Source of the DNA: Candidatus Bodocaedibacter vickermanii | GTDB lineage: Bacteria > Pseudomonadota > Alphaproteobacteria > UBA6184 | Reading direction: 5' to 3' | DNA length: 64,000 nucleotides | NCBI RefSeq assembly: GCF_014896945.1 | Contig: NZ_CP054719.1 | Span: forward strand, 419,153-483,152 | In this document: one piece after another, positions 42,465 to 52,279 of the stretch | Layout: every line of letters begins with the position of its first letter | How positions within the stretch are numbered: the stretch's first letter is position 1 | The notes under the pieces: generated by a model | The model's input: the letters and a program-made list of their open reading frames with translations, nothing else | Database searches by the model: none | What the model was told of the DNA's origin: nothing | Translations under genes and position numbers: made by a program

Positions 42465-44081
42465 ATGCGCATTCAACGTTTATTGCTGATTTTTCTAATC
42501 AGCTTCGTCGAAAATACTTGCGATGCAAAAAACCCCAGCGCTGATGTCCTAACTATTAAACGATCATTTACGCTTACTCCTGGATATATGGAACGCACAT
42601 TCAACTCTAACGAGATGATGAAGCATGGCCCGTTAAGTTTGATGCAATTGTATAGCAAAGGCACCGATGTACTGTGCGACATTTCAAATGATCCCCTTAC
42701 ACGACTGGGTATTTGGGGACTTTGCCTATTCCCCAATTACTATATAGCTGATACTAGCCATACCGTATACCATGAATTTGGACATGCACGCGCGATTGCC
42801 TCTATGGGGCTCTCCTATGAATATAGCGCCTCTGCTAAAGAAGAAATTCCAACTGATTACGCCTATGGTATCTATCTAAAACGCATCGAAAACCCCTCTA
42901 CGTTTAACTCGGGAGCAGCTACCCAAACCTTTCTACCGGATAATATGCTAAAAAAAATTCCTTCACTTTTTTTGAAACGTGTCATGACACCACAGAAAAG
43001 ATTGAGTCAAACAATCACTCAAAAACTAAACACATGGTGGAACAACCCAGACGTTATAAATGCAAAAAGCCTTTCCTCTCATGAAAAGCTTGTATTATCT
43101 TTATTTACAGAAGCTCACAAATCTCCTTCAGATTCGCCAATTCCCATAAGGTCAGTCTATACCTCTGAGGCAGAAACCTCTAAAATAATTGATAAACTAT
43201 TAAACTCCACACCCAAAGCGTTTAATAGTGAGCACAAAGAAAGTGCAGATTTCAAAAAATATATACTTCAGAACCTGCTGTCAGAAGAAGCTTACCTTGT
43301 TGTTAGTTTTGCAGGAATCAATAATCAGATGCGTTATGCACAAGACGTTTCAAACCTTATTTTTAAATATAATGGTCATTTAATGTATAGCTTTGATTAT
43401 TTTTTTGGAAAATATGAAGGCTACAGATACGTGTCTACCTATGAATCTCACTTAGCTGCAGGCAAGATTTCGTCTGGAGATGATATCTATTGTATATTGC
43501 GTAATTATGACAACAGAGACTATACCATCGATGCATTCGACATTAAAATGGGTAGTTTAGCCTCTCTATTCTTAAGTGCTACCACTTGGTCATTTGTATA
43601 TTCTGCAATTACAGAACTTCCTAAGGGAAGCTTTTTAGTGCACGCTCCGGTTTGGAATGGATGGAGACTTCCAGATCTTAACTTTTATATGACCTCTCAA
43701 GGTTTATCATTTGAGGTTGTCACTGGATATCAATTCAATGATCGTTGGCATGTTGGTTTAACTGCGGAAATGGTTTACAAAGGCAACACCGCCTATGAAT
43801 TCGGTCCGTCTATCACCTATAAATTCAGCACGCCCAGTGGTGAATTTGAACTGTCCGCCCAAGCCATTATTAGCAATGATTTGGAATTCGGAGGTGCCGC
43901 GGGCATTGAATGGACAGCACCTCGAAAAGATTGGGCAGTTGGTGTAAAGTATACCCATCATAACGCTTTAACGTTCGCTGGGGAAAGAAACATCCCTTTC
44001 TTTTGCGCTGGACTTAATAGCGTTGGAAAACCTAGTCACACAAACGACGAAGCAAGCCTTACGTTAAGTTACAATTACTAA
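42465..44081 (+). CDS. Secreted HExxH protein with beta-barrel-like C-terminus
   Basis: 538 residues. Signal peptide (MRIQRLLLIFLISFVENTCDA). At about residue 98 lies TVYHEFGHARAIA, a zinc-metalloprotease HExxH motif (HEFGH) in a helix, preceded by a hydrophobic segment. The last 170 residues are alternating strands ending NSVGKPSHTNDEASLTLSYNY, with an aromatic end typical of outer-membrane barrels (LTAEMVYKGNTAYEFGPSITY, ELSAQAIIS). So it may be a surface metalloprotease anchored in a barrel or a passenger/barrel fusion. No family recognised; function inferred from motifs. Confidence 0.62.
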   Translation: MRIQRLLLIFLISFVENTCDAKNPSADVLTIKRSFTLTPGYMERTFNSNEMMKHGPLSLMQLYSKGTDVLCDISNDPLTRLGIWGLCLFPNYYIADTSHTVYHEFGHARAIASMGLSYEYSASAKEEIPTDYAYGIYLKRIENPSTFNSGAATQTFLPDNMLKKIPSLFLKRVMTPQKRLSQTITQKLNTWWNNPDVINAKSLSSHEKLVLSLFTEAHKSPSDSPIPIRSVYTSEAETSKIIDKLLNSTPKAFNSEHKESADFKKYILQNLLSEEAYLVVSFAGINNQMRYAQDVSNLIFKYNGHLMYSFDYFFGKYEGYRYVSTYESHLAAGKISSGDDIYCILRNYDNRDYTIDAFDIKMGSLASLFLSATTWSFVYSAITELPKGSFLVHAPVWNGWRLPDLNFYMTSQGLSFEVVTGYQFNDRWHVGLTAEMVYKGNTAYEFGPSITYKFSTPSGEFELSAQAIISNDLEFGGAAGIEWTAPRKDWAVGVKYTHHNALTFAGERNIPFFCAGLNSVGKPSHTNDEASLTLSYNY

Positions 44082-44129
44082 ATATAGCAAATTACGGATA
44101 AAGTGAACTTGCGAAAGTTGGAATAATTC

Positions 44130-44205
44130 CTATATTTACTGCATATAATCCGTGTCCGATCACATCGGATCTACCTCAAGGGTACAACGTCACGCTGTAG
44201 ACTCC
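44130..44205. repeat. Palindromic repeat family A, copy
   Basis: TATAATCCGTGTCCGATCAC, CGGATCTACC and an imperfect ACAACG-TCA-CGCTGT module. It follows a GCAAATTACGGATAAAGTGA segment also found near 2.02 kb, so a longer unit (about 120 bp) was copied. Confidence 0.75.
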
Positions 44206-44357
44206 TTCACTACGCTACGGCTTGCAAACGCAAGCCGGGGATGAATGGAAAAATGCACACACACTCTTTATTATTTATCTCTACTATGAAAAAAGATTGA
44301 AAATCCAACACGTTTCTGGCATTTTTGCAGGGTGTTAATTATAGAATAGGAAACGTA

Positions 44358-46442
44358 ATGAGTAGTTTCGTCATGAACTCAGTCATTATCCTATGTGGCC
44401 TACTTGCGTTGGTCTATGGGATAGTGGCATCAAGATCAGTGCTACGCCTTTCAGCTGGAACGGATAAGATGCAAGAAATTGCTGCCGCAATCCAAGAAGG
44501 TGCAGCCGCATATTTAAATCGTCAATATCGTACAATTGCAATCGTCGGCGTCATTGTTGTGGTTGGCCTGTATGCTGCATTGGGAATGCATGTAGCCATT
44601 GGATTCATCATTGGTTCTGTGCTTTCTGGCGTGGCTGGTTACATCGGAATGTATGTATCCGTACGTGCTAACGTGCGCACTGCAGAAGCCGCCCGCACAA
44701 GCTTACATAAAGCTTTAGACGTTGCCTTCAAATCAGGTGCTGTAACAGGTATGCTTGTTGTAGGACTTGGAATTTTAGGCGTTGCAGGATATTATATCAT
44801 TCTTAAACATCAAAATGTTGAAAGCAGAGACTTATTAGAAGGTCTTGTTGCTTTAAGCTTTGGTGCATCATTGATTTCAATTTTCGCACGCTTGGGCGGG
44901 GGTATCTTCACAAAAGGTGCTGACGTTGGTGCGGATCTTGTCGGTAAAATCGAAGCCGGCATTCCAGAAGATGACCCCCGTAACCCCGCTGTTATCGCTG
45001 ACAACGTGGGTGATAACGTGGGTGATTGCGCAGGCATGGCTGCGGACTTGTTTGAAACATATGCGGTTACAACTGTTGCGTCTATGTTGCTTGCTGCAAC
45101 CATTTTCGAAGGTCACTTATACGCAGAAGAAATGATGTTATACCCGCTAATGATCTGTGCGGTATGTATTATTGGTTCTATTTTGGGAACGTTCTTTGTA
45201 AAGTTACGCCCTGATAATAAAATCATGCCTGCATTATACCGCGGCTTAATTGCGACGGGTATTTTCTCTGCATTATTCATCATCGTATTAACGTACACGA
45301 TTGTTCCTGCTGATTTCCATTTTGAAGCGGGTGCCTTAGTCTTTTCAACGCACAACCTATTAATCTGCGCATTAAGTGGTTTGCTTGTTACAGGTTTATT
45401 GGTATGGATTACAGAGTACTATACGTCCACAGAATATCGCCCTGTTCGCAGCATTGCTATGGCATCTGAAACAGGTCATGGAACAAACATTATTCAAGGG
45501 CTTGCAGTCTCTATGGAAGCATGTGGATATCCAACACTCGTGATCGTCGGTGGAATTCTTGTATCGTACATCAACGCTGGATTGTTTGGTATTGCGATTT
45601 CTGCAACCACAATGTTGGCTTTGGCCGGTATGATCGTTGCATTAGACGCCTATGGTCCGGTTACAGACAATGCCGGTGGTATTGCTGAAATGTCGGATCT
45701 TCCAAAGTCTGTCCGTGAAGTTACTGACGCATTGGATGCTGTTGGAAACACGACAAAGGCCGTAACAAAAGGATATGCTATTGGATCTGCCGCATTAGCT
45801 GCATTGGTTCTATTTGCTGCATATACCGAAGATCTAAGCCACTATTTCAGCGATTTAGATATTTCGTTTGATTTACAATCTCCATACGTTGTTGTTGGAT
45901 TATTGCTGGGTGGTATGTTGTCTTACCTGTTTGGCTCTATGTCCATGATGGCAGTAGGTCGCGCTGCATCATCAGTCGTGATAGAGGTTCGTCGCCAATT
46001 CAAAGAAAACCCTGGCATTATGACAGGTAAATCAAAGCCTGAATATGGTCGCGCAGTTGATATGTTAACAAAGGCAGCTATCCGTGAAATGATCGCTCCA
46101 TCGTTGTTACCGGTATTGGCTCCTGTGGTTGTATATTATGCTATTTACTTAATATCAAACCAACGTGAAGCATTCGTTACTCTAGGTGCTATGCTATTAG
46201 GTACGATTGTAACAGGTCTATTCGTTGCAATCTCTATGACATCAGGCGGTGGTGCATGGGATAACGCAAAGAAATATATCGAAGATGGTCATCATGGTGG
46301 CAAGGGCTCAGAAGCTCATAAAGCCGCAATCACAGGTGATACAGTGGGGGATCCTTACAAGGATACTGCTGGACCTGCGATCAACCCAATGATCAAGATC
46401 ATCAATATCGTTGCGATCTTAATGTTAGCATTACTATCATAA
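44358..46442 (+). CDS. hppA: Membrane H+-translocating inorganic pyrophosphatase, K+-independent
   Basis: 694 residues with about 16 membrane helices. The pyrophosphate site reads [30 protein letters not shown] (in two parts) with further Asp-rich loops DNAGGIAEM and [19 protein letters not shown]. The Lys in GNTTKAV marks the K+-independent class (K+-dependent enzymes have Ala there). It pumps protons using pyrophosphate made by biosynthesis, useful where ATP supply is limited. The ATG at 44358 is preferred; an in-frame TTG 33 bp upstream lacks a ribosome site. A terminator follows. Confidence 0.97.
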   Translation: MSSFVMNSVIILCGLLALVYGIVASRSVLRLSAGTDKMQEIAAAIQEGAAAYLNRQYRTIAIVGVIVVVGLYAALGMHVAIGFIIGSVLSGVAGYIGMYVSVRANVRTAEAARTSLHKALDVAFKSGAVTGMLVVGLGILGVAGYYIILKHQNVESRDLLEGLVALSFGASLISIFARLGGGIFTKGADVGADLVGKIEAGIPEDDPRNPAVIADNVGDNVGDCAGMAADLFETYAVTTVASMLLAATIFEGHLYAEEMMLYPLMICAVCIIGSILGTFFVKLRPDNKIMPALYRGLIATGIFSALFIIVLTYTIVPADFHFEAGALVFSTHNLLICALSGLLVTGLLVWITEYYTSTEYRPVRSIAMASETGHGTNIIQGLAVSMEACGYPTLVIVGGILVSYINAGLFGIAISATTMLALAGMIVALDAYGPVTDNAGGIAEMSDLPKSVREVTDALDAVGNTTKAVTKGYAIGSAALAALVLFAAYTEDLSHYFSDLDISFDLQSPYVVVGLLLGGMLSYLFGSMSMMAVGRAASSVVIEVRRQFKENPGIMTGKSKPEYGRAVDMLTKAAIREMIAPSLLPVLAPVVVYYAIYLISNQREAFVTLGAMLLGTIVTGLFVAISMTSGGGAWDNAKKYIEDGHHGGKGSEAHKAAITGDTVGDPYKDTAGPAINPMIKIINIVAILMLALLS

Positions 46443-46464
46443 TTGATATCGTAGTCTAGGTATT

Positions 46465-46495
46465 AAAAAACCCTCACACTGTGGGGGTTTTTCTT
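46465..46495 (+). terminator. Rho-independent terminator after hppA
   Basis: Hairpin AAAACCCTCAC-ACT-GTGGGGGTTTT followed by T residues, 22 bp after the stop. Confidence 0.85.
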
Positions 46496-46499
46496 ATTT

Positions 46500-46610
46500 A
46501 TAGCTGACTTCTTATAATCTGGATATGCGTCACTCGGTTGCTAATGTACGTTTTAGTACATGTCTCACCTCGTTTATATCCCCAAATTAAATTACTCTAG
46601 CTATACCGTA
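46500..46610 (-). repeat. Dispersed repeat family D, copy 2
   Basis: The reverse complement aligns with the gap after ffh at 10.9 kb over about 105 bp (GTACATTAGC, AGTGACG, ATTATAAGAAGTCA landmarks). Its left end TATAGCTGACTTCTTATAAT also begins the family A cluster at 24.96 kb. Confidence 0.65.
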
Positions 46611-46682
46611 TTTTGAACTGTTGTTTTTCGTCCCCCCACCTTAAGTAAAGCAGCGTCTAGCTTATTAGTCCTAAATTACTTT

Positions 46683-47400
46683 GGAGCTGTGCCAGATAAT
46701 GGATTACAAACAGCCCTTAAGCCATTGATTTAACTGGGTTAATTGGGCTTTGGCAGTGGGTGTGTTAAAACGCCACTCACATTCCTTCAAAAATAGCCCA
46801 AAAGTCTCTCTGGATATACCATTAAATTTACGCAAATGTCGCTTGGCCTGATTCCAGAAATTCTCTATTCCATTGATATGGTTTTGCTTATCTGCAAACA
46901 GCTTGGAATGGTTAATTCGATAATGTTTAAACTCCGATACATCCAACACATTATATCCCTTCCAACAGTCAGAATAAACGATACTATCGGGAACCACTTT
47001 ACTCTCAATAATAGGAATTAACGTACTACTCGATGCATCTGGAATGATCTTTGTGTACACGCGTCCACCCCGCTTTAACACCCCAAATACAGGCACTTTG
47101 CCTGCAGCACCTCGACCACGTTTACCTTTGCGAATCCCACCAAAGTAACTTTCATTAACTTCAATCTCACCCTTGAATACTTCCTCAGAGTCTTTTTCTA
47201 ACTGCTGAGATATTATGATGCGTAATCGGTGGTAATAGTAACAGGCTGTCTTTGCATTTACTCCTACCAAACTTGCAGCACATCGGGCTGTTGTTCCGGC
47301 TACAAAATGTTCGATTAATCGCCTCTGTATACCCTTTCTTAATCTGCTCTTTCTCATGCTCCACCTTATAACATTTTTTTACGTTATCTGGTACAGCCCC
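46683..47400 (-). mobile_element. IS1595-family insertion sequence (718 bp)
   Basis: Terminal inverted repeats GGAGCTGTGCCAGATAATG and GGGGCTGTACCAGATAACG (three mismatches in 19). One transposase gene between. No clear 8-bp target duplication is visible (the flanks share only TAAAT), so it may be old or one end may have been altered. Confidence 0.85.
46704..47357 (-). CDS. IS1595-type (ISXO2-like) transposase with altered catalytic residue
   Basis: 217 residues, lacking only the N-terminal zinc finger found in longer members. The DDE core: FKGEIEVNESYFGGIRKG, VYSDCWKGYNV (second Asp), NHINGIENFWNQAKRHL (catalytic Glu/Asn). The first position is Asn (EVNES; AAT codon) where this family has Asp (EVDES), which should abolish metal binding. 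The length is otherwise normal and the frame intact, so the damage is recent or the copy is now passive. Confidence 0.9.
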   Translation of the reverse strand: MRKSRLRKGIQRRLIEHFVAGTTARCAASLVGVNAKTACYYYHRLRIIISQQLEKDSEEVFKGEIEVNESYFGGIRKGKRGRGAAGKVPVFGVLKRGGRVYTKIIPDASSSTLIPIIESKVVPDSIVYSDCWKGYNVLDVSEFKHYRINHSKLFADKQNHINGIENFWNQAKRHLRKFNGISRETFGLFLKECEWRFNTPTAKAQLTQLNQWLKGCL

Positions 47401-47560
47401 TAAATCTTTAACTGTCGTAACGTTGTTTTGTGTAGTCCGTGTCCGATCACATCGGATCTAGCCACGGATGCAACCTCAGGTTGCCAGCGCCACGCCCTAT
47501 AGCAAAGTACCTTTAATTCTGACACAGTGCTGAGAGAGTATTTTTACTTTACGGCAAATG
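47401..47560. repeat. Family A repeats after the IS1595 element
   Basis: TAGTCCGTGTCCGATCACATC, CGGATCTAGCC and GCAACC-TCA-GGTTGC, in two sections, then a degenerate CAGCGCCACGCC. Nothing coding. Confidence 0.65.
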
Positions 47561-47574
47561 TTCTTAAAGATAAA

Positions 47575-47810
47575 AAAATATCTACTTCGTCAATCTTTTG
47601 TTAACGTTTGTAGGATATCGTATATTTAGTGCACTTATATATTTAATTTTAGACCACCATTTCGTGAAGGAATGACGGATTGCTTCGTCTATTTAGTCTC
47701 GATTTAGGGAGTGGGTTTTGTCCCCCCACCCGAAGGTCACTGAGGGTGACTAGGGCGGGGGGCGGTAAAAAAATCATGTTAACTCAACCTTAACCTTTAT
47801 TAATTCCAGA
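47575..47810 (-). repeat. Repeat family B, copy 3 (reverse orientation)
   Basis: Reverse complement of the 25.0-kb copy, complete from TTGACGAAG through GTTAACAAA, CGATATCCTA, CCGTTTCGTGAAGG, GACGGATTGCTTCGTC, GGGTTTTGTCCCCCC, to a final TTAA-CTCAACC-TTAAC motif. About 235 bp. Confidence 0.9.
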
Positions 47811-47959
47811 TTAACCACTGCGCTTTTTCTCATAATCTGTAACCAAATACATGTGATTTGCTGTATTACAGCTGAAACATCTTGTTATATTCAATGTTTT
47901 TTTTAACGAATACATTAACACCCAGAAACCATCTCTGACCCTTTCCCCTCACTTCACGA

Positions 47960-48022
47960 CAATCGGGTGCAGCGTCACGCTGCCTACTGGATGCAACGTC
48001 ACGTTGCCAACAGCAAGTTGCC
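47960..48022. repeat. Hairpin modules abutting the DUF2948 gene
   Basis: GCAGCG-TCA-CGCTGC, GCAACG-TCA-CGTTGC, and CCAACAGCAAGTTGCC in a row, the last directly touching the stop codon of the DUF2948 gene, as at several other 3' ends in this window. Confidence 0.8.
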
Positions 48023-48472
48023 TTACTCAACGCTCATATGAGTTGGCAAAAATTGAGTGGGGTAAGGTTCGTGAAGGTCTGCCATTTTGCATGAGATCTC
48101 TTTGACTTCAATACAAATTTCAGAATGTTCTGAAAAATGAAGTCTAACTTCATTTTCAGTCGCTTGTATCGACATTAAATTATATAGTTTTTCTGGATGA
48201 TGAAGGTGAATATTTTTTTTTCGAATATTGATCACGTGATCGAAATGAACACCGCTATGAACTCGGACTTTAATTGGGTCTTCTGGATTTAGAAACTTTT
48301 CCCAGCAAAACCGGTTGCTAAGCATTTTGAATGTTTGTTGATCGGCATCGTGAACAAGGGAAGATGCTGCAACGACTGAATCTTGTAAGTGTGAAGATAT
48401 TACATGGATGTGATCATGGTGTTGTGCATGCAATTTTATAGGCACATGAGGTGAGGTTTTGTTTTTTTTCAT
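48023..48472 (-). CDS. DUF2948 family protein
   Basis: 149 residues. RFCWEKFLNPEDPIKVRVHSGVHF, FDHVINIRKKNI, LMSIQATENEVRLHF and EICIEVKEISCKMADL match the DUF2948 family, restricted to Alphaproteobacteria and usually near hisD/murA-type genes. A His-rich N-terminus (HAQHHDHIHVISSHL) is notable. Function unknown. Its start lies 14 bp from the tRNA gene on the same strand. Confidence 0.85.
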   Translation of the reverse strand: MKKNKTSPHVPIKLHAQHHDHIHVISSHLQDSVVAASSLVHDADQQTFKMLSNRFCWEKFLNPEDPIKVRVHSGVHFDHVINIRKKNIHLHHPEKLYNLMSIQATENEVRLHFSEHSEICIEVKEISCKMADLHEPYPTQFLPTHMSVE

Positions 48473-48486
48473 TGTTACCCCAAAAA

Positions 48487-48562
48487 TGGTGCCGATTGTC
48501 GGATTCGAACCAACGACCCTCTGATTACAAATCAGATGCTCTACCAGCTGAGCTAAATCGGC
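48487..48562 (-). tRNA. tRNA-Thr (anticodon UGU)
   Basis: 76 nt on the minus strand with CCA encoded. Acceptor GCCGATT/AATCGGC, D arm GCTC...GAGC, anticodon stem CTGAT/ATCAG with loop TTTGTAA (anticodon TGT), T arm GTTGG-TTCGAAT-CCGAC. Discriminator A. All parts fold as expected. Confidence 0.97.
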
Positions 48563-48694
48563 GAACTTGTGTTAATATTAATATCGTTTTTACAGTTAAA
48601 AGTCTACAAAAAAATCTAAATTTAATAAAGATTTTTTTATTGTTTGTTTGCATCAATATAATGTATAGATTATGAATTAATCTAAAGAGCTCTC

Positions 48695-49909
48695 ATGAAA
48701 ATCCAATCCTTGCACCCCCTAACTATTATATTACTAATAGCCACCATGCCACTAGCCGCTGCGTCACTAGACATGTTTTTACCTGCACTGCCAGCAATGG
48801 TTAAAGAATTTTGCACCACAGAAACAACGATTCATGTCAGTTTAAGTTTGAATATTATTGCAAGCGCAATCTTCGGATTCTCTTCTGGCATATTATCAGA
48901 TCACTTTGGTCGCAAACGATTATTTATATCTGCGATGTTTGGATTTACCATTGCCACTTATTTGTGTTCGCTTGCAACAAACGTAACGTTTTTTACGATG
49001 GCTCGAACGCTGCAAGGGGCTGCATCGGGTGTCATTTTTGTGATGGTCACCACAATATTGTCAGATGTTTATACTGGCGTTAAAAAGGCACAAGTCCTTG
49101 GCATTGCAACGTTTTTATTCCCGGTTGCTCTGGGGATTGCTCCATTTGTGGGTGAAAAAGTATACCGACATTTTGGATGGTCCGCTGTTTTTATTTGTTT
49201 AGCCATTGTGTTATTAGGGGTATCAACGGTATTATTCTTTACGCTTCCGGAAACGAAAAAAAAAGAAACATCCGCCCTATCTTTTACAAAGATTTTCGCA
49301 GACGCAAAAACGATTTTAATAAAACCAGCATTTTTTGTGAATGCATTAATCCCCTCTGTATTTATGGGGGCATTTATGGCATTTATCGCATACAGCCCTT
49401 TTATCTATATCAATTACTTTGGGTTAGACCCTGAATCATATGTGTACTATTTTATTACGCCATTGTTGTTTCAATTCATTGCAGGCATTGCGTATCAATG
49501 GATCGTTAAACTCTTAGGGGTTAATAAAACATTGTGGTGCGGGATCATTTCAGCGTTTGGAGCTTTAAGCGTTATGTTTGGAATTTTTAGTAATATCCTC
49601 CCATCAAATCCAATGACTACAATGATTGTGATGTTGTTTTATAACTCTGCGATACCATTTATATTACCAACTGTTATGGCAAAGACGTTTGAAACATTCC
49701 CAACAAAAGCCGGTACGGTTTCATCATTAGCCTCTGTGATTCGAAACGTCGCAATGGCTGTGTATATTTACACCGCAGGCTGCGTCTTTAATCACACGCC
49801 ACTTCCAATTCTATATGTTTTGTCCGCCGGAATTATTTTGTTTATTATGTTGAGCATAATCTCACTCAAAATTTCCAATCGGACACCGATATCTCAGGCT
49901 AACACATAA
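48695..49909 (+). CDS. MFS transporter, Bcr/CflA-type
   Basis: 404 residues with 12 hydrophobic segments. MFS motif A appears as GILSDHFGRKRLF after helix 2, the Bcr/CflA motif LDMFLPALPAM sits in helix 1, and ARTLQGAASG is motif B. Such DHA1 pumps export drugs or related small molecules by proton antiport. The substrate is unknown. It converges with the cyclase gene. Confidence 0.9.
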   Translation: MKIQSLHPLTIILLIATMPLAAASLDMFLPALPAMVKEFCTTETTIHVSLSLNIIASAIFGFSSGILSDHFGRKRLFISAMFGFTIATYLCSLATNVTFFTMARTLQGAASGVIFVMVTTILSDVYTGVKKAQVLGIATFLFPVALGIAPFVGEKVYRHFGWSAVFICLAIVLLGVSTVLFFTLPETKKKETSALSFTKIFADAKTILIKPAFFVNALIPSVFMGAFMAFIAYSPFIYINYFGLDPESYVYYFITPLLFQFIAGIAYQWIVKLLGVNKTLWCGIISAFGALSVMFGIFSNILPSNPMTTMIVMLFYNSAIPFILPTVMAKTFETFPTKAGTVSSLASVIRNVAMAVYIYTAGCVFNHTPLPILYVLSAGIILFIMLSIISLKISNRTPISQANT

Positions 49910-52090
49910 TTATTTCGTGGTTAAATGCACTGATCCATCCCACTTTTCACCAGGTGGGTTTGCCTTAAAATTACGACAACGGTCAGCAAGCAAGATTAAA
50001 ACTGTGTCTTCAGGAGCTTTCTTCAAACCACTTTCAATAAAGCCTAACGCCTCATCCCAACGTTGCTCTAAATAAACTTTGAACGCTTTTGCTGTTACTG
50101 TTGCCAACTCCATCGTATGTTCAGAAGGAAGAAGCGCAGGCTCTCCCACTAACTGAGCCATTAACTCATAGATAATGACGCTTTCATTTTTTCCTTTTAC
50201 AGCCACCACATCAACTGGGCGGAATAAAAATTTAGACTTAAGCTTTTCGTACATTACACCACTGGCCATAATATTGGTGCCGTATAGCTTGTTCACGCCT
50301 TCTAACCTAGCGGCCAAATTTACACCGTCACCAAGAACTGTATAATTCATACGTTCTTCAGAACCAATATTTCCAACAATAACACTTTGTGTGTGTAGCC
50401 CAATTCGAGTTAAAAATACGGGCTTTCCTTCCATTGTCCATTTGCGATTTAGTTCAACCAAGCGTTTTTGACACATCAAGGCAGCGTTGCATGCGTGAAA
50501 GGTATGATTTGGATCATTGATGGGCGCCCCCCAGAATGCCATAATCGCATCGCCAATATATTTATCGATCGTACCGCCAGTTTCCATAATAATATGAGAA
50601 AGTTCGTTTAAATACTCTGACAAATGCAAAGCGAGTTTTTCTGCTCCCATACTTTCAGAAATAGAGGTGAAGGATACGATGTCTGAAAAGAACAATGATA
50701 GTTCTTTTTCTTTACCACCAAGTTTTATATCCACGCCTTTTGCGATTAGTTTCATTACCAAGGCTTTTGGCATAAACTTACCAAACGATGTTAAGCTTTT
50801 CTTTAATGCCGCCATTGCATCACGAATGGCTTGAATTTCTGCAACATTGGATGTGAAACTTAAGTCACCGGACATATCAAAATTTTGCAGTCGTTTTATT
50901 TCTTGAGACAAAAACACAATCGGTTTTGAAATGCGACGTGATAAATAATAAATAAAGAACGCAGACAGAATAAGTATTGTTACAGCCATCATAAGGTTGT
51001 TTTGGTAACTTCGATTAATGAATCCTACAAACTCATCCGACGGCGCAACAATACAAAGATACCATTCATAGGGGAAATCTGCTGGAAATCGTGTAAAGCT
51101 TCCTACATATTCCGTGCCCTGTTCTTCAAATATAATTAATGGCTCTTTTGTTTTTGCAAACAGATCATAGGCTTTTACAATTTCTTTCCGATCCATTGCT
51201 TGCACCATCTGGGCTTTAATATCCGTACCTTGGATAAGCAACCCTTTCTTTGGATCTGGATGCGCAATAACCTCACCTGCTCCGTTAAAAATAAAGACAA
51301 GACCTTGAGGGCTTAATTGAGTTGAGGCTAAGAATTGTGAATATCCGCCTAATGTTAAATCTGTACCGATAACTCCAAAGAATCCATCCCCATTGCTATC
51401 CCCAGAGCTTAATGGCGCAGACGCTGTAATTCCAGGTATGTTATAAATGGCAAAAATATAAATATTGCTCCAATTAAACTTACGTGATTGAGCAACATTC
51501 ATATACCATTCACGAGTTCTTGGGTCATAATCAAATTTATTCAGCGTTTCTTTCAACAAAATGTGCTTGTTTGAGTCTAGGTAATAATAAGTCTGTATCG
51601 GCTCAGCAATACTTCGTTTAATCGTTTGTACAATAAATTTAATATTCCCTGGCAATTTTTTAGATGCATCATTTTTGAAAAAATAATCTCGCCCAGGATT
51701 AATCATTTCAACATATAATAAATCACCCCTTTCTGATCCTGCATACATGCTGTCAATATGAGGATACTCTGCCACAACGTTTGCTAAATACTCATACAGC
51801 TTTGGGTTTGTTTCCATGTCAATTTCTTCAGGCTTTGTAATCATCCGCTGACTAAGGACTGTAATTTTTCTAGCGCTTTCTAAGTAAGCCGCACTTTTTG
51901 CAATTGATTTTTCACTAATTTGAGACATGATATCTTTAGAAAAATTCATAACTGCTGCGCGATTTGTAAAATATGAATAAAAAATAATCAGTCCATTAGA
52001 CCCTATTAATAAGGCCAAAGATGCCGTGATGATATTAAAATGAAGCTTGTGACTTTTCCAAAAATGTCTTACTTTTTGTAAAATTGACAT
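49910..52090 (-). CDS. Membrane-bound class III adenylate/guanylate cyclase
   Basis: 726 residues from the preferred ATG (a TTG 12 bp earlier is the alternative; neither has a strong ribosome site). Order: one membrane helix (about 20-42), a dCache-type sensor (about 55-350, with ILLKETLNKFDYDPRTREWY), a second helix (about 370-390), HAMP, then the cyclase domain with metal Asp residues in LFFSDIVSFTS and DKYIGDAIMAFWGAP and the MNYTVLGDGVNLAARLE loop. It would make cAMP or cGMP on sensing an external ligand. The C-terminal 60 residues are helical. Confidence 0.93.
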   Translation of the reverse strand: MSILQKVRHFWKSHKLHFNIITASLALLIGSNGLIIFYSYFTNRAAVMNFSKDIMSQISEKSIAKSAAYLESARKITVLSQRMITKPEEIDMETNPKLYEYLANVVAEYPHIDSMYAGSERGDLLYVEMINPGRDYFFKNDASKKLPGNIKFIVQTIKRSIAEPIQTYYYLDSNKHILLKETLNKFDYDPRTREWYMNVAQSRKFNWSNIYIFAIYNIPGITASAPLSSGDSNGDGFFGVIGTDLTLGGYSQFLASTQLSPQGLVFIFNGAGEVIAHPDPKKGLLIQGTDIKAQMVQAMDRKEIVKAYDLFAKTKEPLIIFEEQGTEYVGSFTRFPADFPYEWYLCIVAPSDEFVGFINRSYQNNLMMAVTILILSAFFIYYLSRRISKPIVFLSQEIKRLQNFDMSGDLSFTSNVAEIQAIRDAMAALKKSLTSFGKFMPKALVMKLIAKGVDIKLGGKEKELSLFFSDIVSFTSISESMGAEKLALHLSEYLNELSHIIMETGGTIDKYIGDAIMAFWGAPINDPNHTFHACNAALMCQKRLVELNRKWTMEGKPVFLTRIGLHTQSVIVGNIGSEERMNYTVLGDGVNLAARLEGVNKLYGTNIMASGVMYEKLKSKFLFRPVDVVAVKGKNESVIIYELMAQLVGEPALLPSEHTMELATVTAKAFKVYLEQRWDEALGFIESGLKKAPEDTVLILLADRCRNFKANPPGEKWDGSVHLTTK

Positions 52091-52279
52091 GATATTTTTC
52101 AAACCTAAATAACTTAATTATAAATAAGAATACGGTATATACGTTTATAAAACATTAACGCATGAAATATCCTTGCCATGCAGCCTAAGCACGCTTGAAC
52201 AATGTCAGAGTTACTCTGAACTCTACACACTTTAGATTTATCATATATAAGCCAAACACGGATAAAGTTGATACACAGC

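Noticed and set aside
46675..47410. 8-bp target duplication of the IS1595 element
   Set aside because: The flanks share only TAAAT with unequal distance to the ends; not an acceptable duplication.
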